Shown: one piece after another, positions 46,987 through 55,397 of the stretch
Numbering within the stretch: the first letter of the stretch is position 1
Layout: each line of letters opens with the position of its first letter
Assembly (NCBI GenBank): GCA_016872795.1
Contig: VGYZ01000012.1
Location: 1-61,697 of the forward strand
Reading direction: 5' to 3'
Length of the DNA stretch: 61,697 nt
DNA from: Planctomycetota bacterium
GTDB taxonomy: Bacteria; Planctomycetota; UBA1135; GCA-002686595
Position numbers and translations under genes: made by a program
The notes under the pieces: model-generated
What the model saw: the letters and a program-made list of their open reading frames with translations, nothing else
Database searches by the model: none
What the model was told of the DNA's origin: nothing

Positions 46987-48354
46987 ATGTTCCGCACTTG
47001 CCTGCTCGCCGCCGCCACGGCGTTGTGCGCCGCGGCCTGCGGTGTTTCGGAGCGTCCGCAGAATGTGCTCGTAGTGCTGCTCGACACGACGCGCGCCGAC
47101 CATCTCTCGTGCTACGGCTACGAGCGCGCGACGACGCCGGTGATCGACCGGCTCGCGGCCGAGGGCGCGCGCTTCGAGGACATGCGCTCGCAGTCGTCCC
47201 TCACTCCCGTGTCCGCCAGCACGCTGCTGACGGGCTCGCTGCCCTATCGCCACGGCGTGCGCAGCTTGTTTTCGGTCGGCGGCGAGACGCTCTCGAAGGA
47301 TGTCGCCTGCGTGGCGGAGCTGTGGCAGCGCAGTGGCCGCCGCACCGCGGCGTTCGTGAGTGCCAAGCCGATGGGGGCCCAGTACGGGCTGGCGCGCGGC
47401 TTCGAGACGTACCACGACGATCTCGCGCCGAGCTTCGAGCGTCACGGCATCGAGCGCGCGAGCGATGCCCCGCAGCGCCCGGCCGACGACACGACCGAGC
47501 TGGCGCTGGCGTGGCTCGAGCAGCACGGACGCGAGCCCTTCGCGCTGCTCGTGCACTACTTCGATGCCCACGATCCGTCGTTCGTCCCACCGCGCGACTG
47601 GCTCGAGCGCAATGTGTCCTTTCCGCTGCCGGAAAACCTGCGACGCGCCGGCCCCGAGCAGCGCATTCCGGCGCTCACCGTGCCGCGCCATCGCGTCGAC
47701 CTGTACGACGCGGAGCTGCGCTTCATGGACGAGCAGCTCGGACGCATCGTCGAGCGCCTGCGCGCGCAGGGCACGCTCGACGAGACGCTCATCGTCGTGC
47801 TCGCGGACCACGGCGAGGCCTTCGGCGAGCACGGCTTCTGGACGCACGGGATCCTCTACGAGGAGCAGCTGCACGTGCCGTTCGTGCTGCGCGGCCCCGG
47901 CATCGAGCCGGGCACGGTCGTGCGCGAGCGTGGGCGCGTCGTCGACGTGCTGCCGACGCTGGCGGAGTTGCTCGACCTTCCAGCGCCGTCGCAGGCGCTC
48001 GATGGCCGCTCGCTCGCGGCGTACCTGCGGGGTGGCGCGAGCAGCGAGCCGCGCGATGTGTACGCGGAGGTGCACCATGCGCCCGGGGACCGTCTCGCGC
48101 GCGACCGCGAGATGTACGCGCTGCGCAGCCTCGACTGGAAGTACATCCACCGGCCGGCGACGGGCCGTCACGAGCTCTACGACCTCGCGAGCGATCCGAA
48201 CGAGCTCGTCAATCTCTACTCGCCGGCGCACCCGCGCGCCGTGGGGCTCGCGCTGCGGCTCACGCGCATGGGCGCGCTCGGTGGAGCGGGCGTCTCGCTC
48301 GATGGGCTCTCGGAAGCGCAGCTCGAGGAGTTGCGCGCGCTCGGCTACCTGTGA
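46987..48354 (+). CDS. Sulfatase-like hydrolase, lipoprotein, lacking the formylglycine motif
   Basis: 455 aa with a lipoprotein signal (lipobox AAAC, about residue 18). The alkaline-phosphatase/sulfatase fold is shown by NVLVVLLDTTRADHLSCYGY (metal-binding Asp), VLADHGEAFGEHG and LEELRALGYL at the end. At the expected nucleophile site the sequence is SLTPVSASTLLTG instead of C/S-x-P-x-R, so no formylglycine can form; a Thr sits at the site. It therefore may be a phospho- or phosphonate-type hydrolase or transferase instead of a sulfatase. It is 28 bp upstream of the bacterioferritin-like gene. Confidence 0.85.
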   Translation: MFRTCLLAAATALCAAACGVSERPQNVLVVLLDTTRADHLSCYGYERATTPVIDRLAAEGARFEDMRSQSSLTPVSASTLLTGSLPYRHGVRSLFSVGGETLSKDVACVAELWQRSGRRTAAFVSAKPMGAQYGLARGFETYHDDLAPSFERHGIERASDAPQRPADDTTELALAWLEQHGREPFALLVHYFDAHDPSFVPPRDWLERNVSFPLPENLRRAGPEQRIPALTVPRHRVDLYDAELRFMDEQLGRIVERLRAQGTLDETLIVVLADHGEAFGEHGFWTHGILYEEQLHVPFVLRGPGIEPGTVVRERGRVVDVLPTLAELLDLPAPSQALDGRSLAAYLRGGASSEPRDVYAEVHHAPGDRLARDREMYALRSLDWKYIHRPATGRHELYDLASDPNELVNLYSPAHPRAVGLALRLTRMGALGGAGVSLDGLSEAQLEELRALGYL

Positions 48355-48382
48355 CCGGCGCTTGCGGTGATATGCTGGCGGC

Positions 48383-48892
48383 ATGCCGCTCCACGACCTC
48401 AACACGAAGTCCACGCTCAAGCTCCTCTCGCGCATCATGGAGTTCGAGCTCGCGGGCGTGGTGCGCTATACGCACTACTCGCTGATGGTGACCGGCCCCA
48501 ACCGCATTCCGATCGTGGCCTTCATGAAGGCGCAGGCTGCGGAGTCGCTGTTGCACGCGCAGCAGGCGGGCGAGCTCCTCACGGGCCTCGGTGGCCACCC
48601 GACGCTGCAGATCGCGTCGATCGACGAGACATACCGCCACGCGGTGAAGGACATCCTCGAGGAGAGCGCCGCCCACGAGGCGCGCGCGCTCAAGCTCTAC
48701 AAGGAGCTGCTCGAGACCGTCGAGCACTCGAGCGTGTACCTCGAGGAGTTCGCGCGTACCCAGATCGCGGCCGAGGAGATGCACTCGCTCGAGCTGCGCA
48801 AGATGATGCGCGACATCGGCGTCGGCGGTGGCCACGACGACCATTACGACCACGGCAAGCCGGCCAAGATGGTGAAGAAGCGCAAGAGCTAG
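48383..48892 (+). CDS. Bacterioferritin/ferritin-like di-iron protein
   Basis: 169 aa, four-helix-bundle pattern. Di-iron ligands are visible: Glu22 in FELAG, Glu54 and His58 in the ExxxH motif AAESLLHA, and a later HEARAL plus EEMHSLE pair in helices 3 and 4. It matches the bacterioferritin/ferritin-like family that oxidises and stores iron; no haem-binding Met is obvious. A His/Asp-rich tail (GGHDDHYDHGK, about 148-158) may bind metal. It lies close behind the sulfatase-like gene. Confidence 0.85.
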   Translation: MPLHDLNTKSTLKLLSRIMEFELAGVVRYTHYSLMVTGPNRIPIVAFMKAQAAESLLHAQQAGELLTGLGGHPTLQIASIDETYRHAVKDILEESAAHEARALKLYKELLETVEHSSVYLEEFARTQIAAEEMHSLELRKMMRDIGVGGGHDDHYDHGKPAKMVKKRKS

Positions 48893-48922
48893 CGCGACGC
48901 GCCGGCCGCCGGGCCATGCGAT

Positions 48923-50479
48923 CTACGGGCCGAGGCGCGGCAGCGGAAGCCAGCGCGGCTCGCTCCCGGGAACAGTCGCGCCGTCGAAGTAGCCGAGCAT
49001 GCGCAGCTCGCGCTCGGTTTCGGCATCGAGCTGGTAGCGCTGCGGCGGGCCCGAGGCGCGCTCGCGGAAGGCCTGATCGACATCGCGCTGGGCGCGCAGC
49101 AGCCCGAGCATGCGCTCGGCGATCTTGGGGTTGTCGGCGGCGATGTCCGCGAGCTCCAGCGGATCGCTCTCGAGGTCGAAGAGTCCGCCCTGCTGACGCT
49201 CCTCGTCCCACACGAAGCGCCAGCGACCTTCGCGCACCGACCACTGGCGCGCCTCGCGGTCCTTGCGCGAGAGCGAGTGGGTGAAGACCGGCGCGATCGG
49301 CAGCTTCTCGCCGCGCAGAGCCGGCACGAGCGAGCGCCCCTGCAACAGCAGCGAGGTGCGCGGCACGGCCGCGAGGTCGAGCACGGTTGGCATCACGTCG
49401 ATCGAGTTGACGACATCGCCGACACGGCGCGGCGCGAGCTCGGGCGCGCGCAGCATGAGCACCACGCGCAGGGCCTCGTCGTGCAGCGCATTGCCGTGGC
49501 CGACATATCCGTGTTCGCCGAAGCCCTCGCCGTGGTCGGAGACGATCACCACAATCGTGTTCGGTGCGAGGTCGGCGCGTTCGAGCCGCTCGAGCAGCCG
49601 CGCGATCTCGCGGTCCGCATGGCGGATCTCGGCGTCGTACAGGTCGCGCCAGAACTCCATGATGTCGGGGTCCGAGGTGCGAATGCCGAACTCGTTGAGC
49701 TTGGCATAGAGCCCTTCCTGCTCGGGGCCGTTGCCCGCGTTGCAGTGTTCCTTGTGCTTGAGGATCAGGCGCACACCCTCGGCGTCGATCTCGCGCTGCT
49801 CGAGCCAGCGATCGATCACCGCCACGAGCCGGTCGTGCTCCGCCTGCTCGCGATACTCGGGCCGGTAGGCCTGCAGGTCTGCTTCCGGCGGCCGGTAGGG
49901 GCCGTGCACCTCATAGGTGTGGAAGAACAGGAAGAAGGGCTCGTTCTTGAACTCCTCGATCCAGCGCAGGGTGCGCTCGAGGTTGGGCGCGAGGCGGCTG
50001 GGGTGCAGCACATTGGAGGCGTGCTCGTCGGGCGTGTCGCCTTCGTTGAGCGGGTACAGGTCGAAGCCCTGCCCGAGGCCGAACTGTTTCTTCGCGTAGC
50101 CGCCGTCGGTGAAGGCCGCAGTCGCGTAGCCGCGAGCTTTCAGCACCTCCGCGAGCGTCGTCACGCATTCGTTCATCGCGCCGGGATCGGGGAAGGTCGT
50201 GACGCCGTGCACGCTCGGGTAGAGCGATGTCATCACCGAGACGAGCGAGGGCGCGGTCCACGGAGCGGCCGACTGCGCGTTGTCGAAGATCACGGACTGT
50301 GCAGCCCAGCGATCGAGGTTCGGGCTCGTTCCGCGCCCATGCCCGTAGCAGCCGAGGTGGTCCGGTCGCAGCGTGTCGAGCGCGATCACCACCACATTGG
50401 GGGGGCGCGGCGGCTCTCCGCATTGCGCGAGCGTGAGCGCGAGGGCGGCGAGCAGGATGTTGCGGAGCACGAGTCGCAT
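48923..50479 (-). CDS. Second sulfatase-like hydrolase, lipoprotein, lacking the formylglycine motif
   Basis: 518 aa from the ATG at 50479 (six residues shorter than the first in-frame Met); the signal ends LTLAQC, a lipobox. The fold markers are NVVVIALDTLRPDHLGCYG and VSDHGEGFGEHGYVGHG. The nucleophile region reads PWTAPSLVSVMTSLYPS, with Thr where a formylglycine Cys/Ser would stand and Leu instead of Arg, like the first copy. It belongs to a subclass of alkaline-phosphatase-fold enzymes of unknown substrate, probably exposed in the envelope. It is divergent from the acyltransferase gene, with 108 bp between starts. Confidence 0.85.
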   Translation of the reverse strand: MRLVLRNILLAALALTLAQCGEPPRPPNVVVIALDTLRPDHLGCYGHGRGTSPNLDRWAAQSVIFDNAQSAAPWTAPSLVSVMTSLYPSVHGVTTFPDPGAMNECVTTLAEVLKARGYATAAFTDGGYAKKQFGLGQGFDLYPLNEGDTPDEHASNVLHPSRLAPNLERTLRWIEEFKNEPFFLFFHTYEVHGPYRPPEADLQAYRPEYREQAEHDRLVAVIDRWLEQREIDAEGVRLILKHKEHCNAGNGPEQEGLYAKLNEFGIRTSDPDIMEFWRDLYDAEIRHADREIARLLERLERADLAPNTIVVIVSDHGEGFGEHGYVGHGNALHDEALRVVLMLRAPELAPRRVGDVVNSIDVMPTVLDLAAVPRTSLLLQGRSLVPALRGEKLPIAPVFTHSLSRKDREARQWSVREGRWRFVWDEERQQGGLFDLESDPLELADIAADNPKIAERMLGLLRAQRDVDQAFRERASGPPQRYQLDAETERELRMLGYFDGATVPGSEPRWLPLPRLGP

Positions 50480-50587
50480 GAACTCGATTCTAGGCACGGC
50501 GCCGCACAGGATCGGCCCCCGTTTTCCATCTCTTTCACGGCGTCGCAGGGTTGACCCCGTTCGCGGAGGGCGGTTCGATCACCGCTC

Positions 50588-51346
50588 ATGGAGTGGCTGC
50601 GACCTCATGTTCGACTTGCGCGCGCGTTCGCCGCGACGGTGTGGTGGTACGGGCTATGGTGTGGCGGTCGACTGGCGCTGTGCCCCGCGCCGCGCGCGCG
50701 GCAGCGCTGGCGCCGCTGGATCATGCGCCGCTGGTGTCGCGCCCTGTGCGCGGCCTTTGCCGTGCGCGTCGAGCTCGTCGGCACGCCTCCGCCGCCGGCC
50801 GCGCTCCTCGTCTCCAATCACCTGAGCTACCTCGACATCCTCGTGCTCGGAGCACATGTCGATGCGGCCTTCGTGTCCAAGGCCGAGATCGCGCACTGGC
50901 CGCTCATCGGCCGGCTCGCGCGCGACTTCGACACGCTGTTCCTCGTGCGCGAGCGACGCCGCGACCTGCCAGCGATGAACATCCAGATCGCACGGGCGCT
51001 CGCGAAGGGCATCGGCGTGGTGATGTTCCCCGAGGGCACGAGCCATCGGGGCGACACGGTCCACGAGTTCCGACCGTCGCTCCTTGCGCTGGCGGCCGAA
51101 GACGGGCTCGAGGTGTGGGCCGCGTGTCTGGGCTATCGCACCGCGCCCGGCGATCCGCCCGCCTCCACCCATGTGTGCTGGTCGGGCGGAGCGCCCTTGG
51201 GGCCGCACGCGCGCGCGCTGGTGCGCCTGCGAGGGATCGAAGCGCGCATCGAGTTCCTGCCGCGTCCCGAGCGGCACCCCGATCGCAAGGAGCTGGCCCT
51301 GCGGCTGCGCGCAGCCGTGCTCGAGCGCTTCGTGCCGGTCCACTGA
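50588..51346 (+). CDS. PlsC-type 1-acylglycerol-3-phosphate acyltransferase-like protein
   Basis: 252 aa. The HX4D catalytic motif is NHLSYLD (His78, Asp83), followed by FLVRERRRDLP and the substrate-binding FPEGTSHRGD (about 144). It transfers acyl groups to glycerol-phosphate lipids at the membrane (phospholipid synthesis) or to a related acceptor. One hydrophobic N-terminal segment (about 12-30). It is 43 bp before the fused 2-oxoacid dehydrogenase and a FabD-like gene, which suggests a lipid-building unit. Confidence 0.87.
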   Translation: MEWLRPHVRLARAFAATVWWYGLWCGGRLALCPAPRARQRWRRWIMRRWCRALCAAFAVRVELVGTPPPPAALLVSNHLSYLDILVLGAHVDAAFVSKAEIAHWPLIGRLARDFDTLFLVRERRRDLPAMNIQIARALAKGIGVVMFPEGTSHRGDTVHEFRPSLLALAAEDGLEVWAACLGYRTAPGDPPASTHVCWSGGAPLGPHARALVRLRGIEARIEFLPRPERHPDRKELALRLRAAVLERFVPVH

Positions 51347-51389
51347 GGCGACGCCGACTCGCGGCGCTCGCTATCCTGTTGCGCGCCCT

Positions 51390-53618
51390 ATGAGCACCAA
51401 CCGCGTCGCGGTCGTCGAGAAGGCTTTCGACGACTGGCTCGAATCCGCAGCGCCGGCCTCGGCCCTGCTCGGCCCCGACGAACCGCTGCAAGCAGGTTGC
51501 AGCCTGACGGCGCGCGCCGCGATCGAGCTGTTCGAAGACCAGGTCGCGTCGCGTGCGCTCGACATTGCCGCGCGCGAGCTGAAGAAGTCGAACCGCAGCT
51601 TCTACACCATTTCGAGCGCGGGGCACGAGAACAACGCCGTGCTCGGCGCGTTGCTGCGCGCTACGGATGCGTGCTTCCTGCACTACCGCTCGGGCGGGCT
51701 GATGCAGGCGCGCTCGCGCAAGCTCGACGGCGGCACGCCCGTGTTCGACACGCTGCTCTCGCTCGTCGCTTCCGCTGAGGATCCCGCCAGCGGCGGGCGC
51801 CACAAGGTGTGGGGCAGCCGGCCGCTGTGGGTGCCGCCGCAGACGAGCACGATCGCGTCGCACCTGCCCAAGGCCGTCGGACTCGCGATCTCGCTCGCCC
51901 GCGCGCGGCGCCTCGGCATCGAGATCGAGCTGCCCAACGACTCGATCGTGTGCTGCTCCTTCGGCGACGCCTCGGCGAACCACTGCACCGCGCTCGCCGG
52001 CTTCAACTTCGCACGCTACGCCGCGCGTCAGGGCAGTCCCTGCCCCGTGCTGTTCGTGTGCGAGGACAACGGCATCGGCATCTCGGTGCCGACGCCGCGT
52101 GACTGGATTTGCGAGAGCTTCGGCGCGGTCGAGCACCTGCGCTACTTCCGCGCGGCAGGCGAGCTCGAACAGGTGTACGACATCGCGCGCGAGGCGATTC
52201 TGTGGTGCCGCACCACGCGCCGCCCGGCGTTCCTGCACCTCGAAATGACGCGCCTGTGGGGCCACGCAGGCTCCGATGTCGAGACCACATACCACAACCT
52301 CAAGGAGATCGAAGCGCTCGAAGCGCGCGATCCGTTGCTGCGCAACGCGAAGCGGCTCGTCGCGTGCGGCGCGGCGACTCCGGCCAGCTTGCGCGCGCTC
52401 GTGCGCGACACACGCGCGCGCGTGAACGCCGCCGGCGAGGAAGCGACGCGTCGGCCGAGGCTCGAGACGCGCGAGTCGGTCGTCGCGCCGCTCGGACGCT
52501 GGGACGAGGCCGCGGTGCGCGCGGAGGCGCGCGCTGCCATCGAGCCCGAGCGCCGCAAGGCGCACTTCGGGACGCTGCCCGAAGAACAGGCGAGCGCCAC
52601 GAAGAAGACGCTCGCGGCGCATGTGAACTCGACTCTGCACGACGAGTTCCTGCGGCGGCCCGAGGTGCTGCTTTTTGGCGAGGATTCGGGCAAGAAGGGC
52701 GGTGTCTACGGCGTCACCGCGGATCTGCAGAAGCGCTTCGGCGTCGCGCGCTGCTTCGACACGCTGCTCGACGAGACATCGATCCTCGGACTCGCGCAAG
52801 GTGCCGCGCACATCGGGCTGCTGCCGCTGCCGGAGATCCAGTACCTCGCCTACATCCACAACGCGCTCGACCAGCTGCGCGGGGAAGCCTGCTCGCTGCA
52901 GTTCTTCTCGAACGGCCAGTTCGCCAATCCGATGGTGGTGCGCGTGCAGGGGCTCGCCTACCAGAAGGGTTTTGGCGGCCACTTCCACAACGACAACTCG
53001 TTCGGCGCGCTGCGCGACATTCCCGGCCTGATGATCGCGGTGCCGGCGCGCGGCGACGACGCGGCGCGCATGCTGCGCGGCGCGATCGCGACGGCGAAGG
53101 CCTGCCAGCGCGTCGTGGTGTTCCTCGAGCCGATCGCGCTCTACCACGAGCGCGACCTGTACGAGGACGGCGACAACCGGTGGCTGTTCCCGTATCCGCC
53201 GCCGGAGAGCGATGTGCTGCTGCCCGGCGATGTGGGCGTGTACCACGAGGACGCGCGCGATCTGCTGATCGTGAGCTACGCGAACGGCCTGCGGCTCTCG
53301 CTGCGCGCCGCGAAGGTGCTCGCGGAGCGGCACGGCATCCGCGCGCGCGTGCTCGATGTGCGCTGGCTCAATCCGCTGCCCTTCGACGCGATCGCGCGGC
53401 ACGCCGTGCAGTGCCAAGGTGTGCTCGTGGCCGACGAGTGTCGTGCGACCGGTGGCGGCATCGCCGAAGCCGTGCTCGCCAATCTTGCGGAGCGCGGCGC
53501 CGGCGGCAAGCTGCGCTCCGTGCGCGCGGCGGACACTTATGTGCCGCTGGGATCCGCGACGAGCGTGGTGCTCATGCAGGACAGCGAGATCGTCGAGGCG
53601 GCGCGGAGGATGGCATGA
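51390..53618 (+). CDS. Fused branched-chain 2-oxoacid dehydrogenase-type E1 (alpha plus beta)
   Basis: 742 aa. The first ~390 residues are the E1 alpha subunit: FYTISSAGHENNAVLGALLR, FLHYRSGGLM, and the thiamine diphosphate motif GDASANHCTALAGFNFA. From about 400 the E1 beta part follows: NSTLHDEFLRRPEVLLFGED, FDTLLDETSILGLAQGAA, VVRVQGLAYQKG and the C-terminal transketolase domain (LLIVSYANGLRLSL). It decarboxylates a 2-oxoacid such as 2-oxoisovalerate. The E2 and E3 partners are not in the window. Overlap with the FabD-like start (ATGA) ties it to acyl transfer, for example branched fatty acid priming. Confidence 0.88.
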   Translation: MSTNRVAVVEKAFDDWLESAAPASALLGPDEPLQAGCSLTARAAIELFEDQVASRALDIAARELKKSNRSFYTISSAGHENNAVLGALLRATDACFLHYRSGGLMQARSRKLDGGTPVFDTLLSLVASAEDPASGGRHKVWGSRPLWVPPQTSTIASHLPKAVGLAISLARARRLGIEIELPNDSIVCCSFGDASANHCTALAGFNFARYAARQGSPCPVLFVCEDNGIGISVPTPRDWICESFGAVEHLRYFRAAGELEQVYDIAREAILWCRTTRRPAFLHLEMTRLWGHAGSDVETTYHNLKEIEALEARDPLLRNAKRLVACGAATPASLRALVRDTRARVNAAGEEATRRPRLETRESVVAPLGRWDEAAVRAEARAAIEPERRKAHFGTLPEEQASATKKTLAAHVNSTLHDEFLRRPEVLLFGEDSGKKGGVYGVTADLQKRFGVARCFDTLLDETSILGLAQGAAHIGLLPLPEIQYLAYIHNALDQLRGEACSLQFFSNGQFANPMVVRVQGLAYQKGFGGHFHNDNSFGALRDIPGLMIAVPARGDDAARMLRGAIATAKACQRVVVFLEPIALYHERDLYEDGDNRWLFPYPPPESDVLLPGDVGVYHEDARDLLIVSYANGLRLSLRAAKVLAERHGIRARVLDVRWLNPLPFDAIARHAVQCQGVLVADECRATGGGIAEAVLANLAERGAGGKLRSVRAADTYVPLGSATSVVLMQDSEIVEAARRMA

Positions 53619-54607
53619 AGCGCATCGCGATCCTGTGCCCCGGACGGGGCTCGTACACGGAGAAGACCATGGGCACGCTGCCCGCGGGGCACCCGTGGGT
53701 CGCGCGCGCGGACGAGCTGCGGGCCGAGTACGGTCTGCCGACTCTCACCGAGCTCGATCGCGCGGCCAAGTTCAGCGGGGCCGTGCATCTGCGGCCTGCG
53801 AATGTGTCGCTGCTCATCTGGCTCGTCACGATGCTCGATGCGGCGGCGGCGATGGAGCAGGACGAGTGCGTGGCCGTGGCCGGCAACTCGATGGGCTGGT
53901 ACACGGCGCTCGCCGTCGGCGGCGCGCTGTCCTTCGACGACGGCTTCCGGCTCGTTCAGGAGATGGCGCTGGCGCAGGAGCGCCACGCCGGCGGCGGGCA
54001 GATCCTGTATCCGCTCGTCGACGATGACTGGCGCCGCGATGCGGCGCGCGCGAGCGCGGTGCGCGCAGCTCTCGGTTCATCGAACGGCCATGCGCTCCCT
54101 TCGATCGAGCTCGGCGGCTTCGCGGTGCTCGCGGGCACCGAGGACGGGATCGCGCACCTGCTCGCGAACCTGCCGCAGGTGAAGCTCGGCGCCAACACCT
54201 ATCCCTTCCGGCTGATGCAGCACGGGGCCTACCACACGCCGCTCGTGCAGCCCGTCAGCGACGCCGCGCTGGAGACGCTGTCGCGCCTGCGCTTCGGCGC
54301 TCCGCGGACGACGCTCATCGATGGCCGCGGCGTGCGCTTCACTCCGTGGAGCACGGATGTGACGGAGCTCGTGCGCTACACGCTCACGACGCAGGTCACC
54401 GACCCGTACGACTTCACCAAGTCCGTGCGCGTCGCGCTGCGGGAGCACGCGCCCGACCAGGTCGTGCTGCCGGGGCCCGGCAACACCCTCGGCGGCATCT
54501 GCGGGCAGATCCTGTGCCACGAGGGCTGGCGCGGCATGGCCTGCAAGGCGGACTTCGAGCGCGAGCAAGCGGGCGAGCGCCCGCTGGTGCGCTCGATGCG
54601 GCGCTGA
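53615..54607 (+). CDS. FabD-like acyl-carrier-protein S-acyltransferase
   Basis: 330 aa. The GxSxG nucleophile motif is GNSMGWY (Ser92) and the catalytic His is in MQHGAYHTPL. Unlike standard FabD it starts KRIAILCPGRGSYTEKT instead of the usual FPGQG-type start, so it is a divergent ACP acyltransferase and its substrate may not be malonyl-CoA. It is translationally coupled (ATGA) to the fused E1 gene, which supports transfer of a branched acyl or related group. No other fatty-acid synthase genes are near. Confidence 0.75.
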   Translation: MKRIAILCPGRGSYTEKTMGTLPAGHPWVARADELRAEYGLPTLTELDRAAKFSGAVHLRPANVSLLIWLVTMLDAAAAMEQDECVAVAGNSMGWYTALAVGGALSFDDGFRLVQEMALAQERHAGGGQILYPLVDDDWRRDAARASAVRAALGSSNGHALPSIELGGFAVLAGTEDGIAHLLANLPQVKLGANTYPFRLMQHGAYHTPLVQPVSDAALETLSRLRFGAPRTTLIDGRGVRFTPWSTDVTELVRYTLTTQVTDPYDFTKSVRVALREHAPDQVVLPGPGNTLGGICGQILCHEGWRGMACKADFEREQAGERPLVRSMRR

Positions 54608-54663
54608 GAGTTTCGCCGAAGACGCGTAACCATCGCGTGGGGCTGCTTGAGACACTCCTTACC

Positions 54664-55365
54664 ATGAAGTACCTCCTCTTCCTGTCGCTCTTCTTCCTCA
54701 CCCCCGCGTGCGTCGTCGTTGTCGGACCCTGTGAATCGCAGGGTTCGCTGTGGGTGTCCGGCGACGGCTCAGCGAAGTTGCTCGAGGGTTCCGGGATCTC
54801 GTCCTCGCAGGCGCGGGAGGTCCCCGAGTTTCGTGCCGTGCGCCTCGAAGGCGGCTTCGATCTCCGCGCTTCGGTCGGGGACACGCGCTCGGTGGTGCTC
54901 GAGGGGGACGACAACCTGCTCGAGCATGTGCGCACGCGCGTCGAGGACGGAGTGCTCGTGCTCGACTTCGCGCCTGGCCGGTACCGCACCCGGCTCCCGC
55001 TGAGCATCGCGCTCGTGACCCCGGCGCTCACCGCGGTCGAGGTCGATGGAGCGGGCGATGTGCAGCTCGACGGGGTGATGGGCGAGCGGCTCAGCATCGC
55101 GATCCGCGGCTCGAGTGACGTGTCGGCGAACGGGACCGTAGATGCGCTCGAGCTCGCCATTTCCGGCACCGGGGACGCGCATCTCATCGGGCTCGATGCC
55201 AAGCGCGCCAGGGTGTCGATCTCAGGCGCGGGCGATGTGGTGCTTGCCGCGAGCGAGCGACTCGACGCTTCGATCACCGGCGCGGGCGATGTGCGCTACT
55301 GCGGGTCGCCGCAGGTTTCCAAGAGCGTTTCAGGGGCGGGTTCTGTGCAGCAGATCGGCCGCTGA
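54664..55365 (+). CDS. GIN-domain (DUF2807) lipoprotein
   Basis: 233 aa. The N-terminus is a lipoprotein signal with lipobox LTPAC (about residue 16). The mature part has short repeated strands with the turn motif GAGDV (GAGDVQLDGV, GTGDAHLIGL, GAGDVVLAAS, GAGDVRYCGS), the pattern of GIN/DUF2807 adhesin-head domains forming a right-handed beta-helix. It probably sits on the outer surface or periplasm. The function is unknown. Confidence 0.85.
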   Translation: MKYLLFLSLFFLTPACVVVVGPCESQGSLWVSGDGSAKLLEGSGISSSQAREVPEFRAVRLEGGFDLRASVGDTRSVVLEGDDNLLEHVRTRVEDGVLVLDFAPGRYRTRLPLSIALVTPALTAVEVDGAGDVQLDGVMGERLSIAIRGSSDVSANGTVDALELAISGTGDAHLIGLDAKRARVSISGAGDVVLAASERLDASITGAGDVRYCGSPQVSKSVSGAGSVQQIGR

Positions 55366-55397
55366 GCCATCGGCGGCTTTCGGATAGACTGCCGCTG

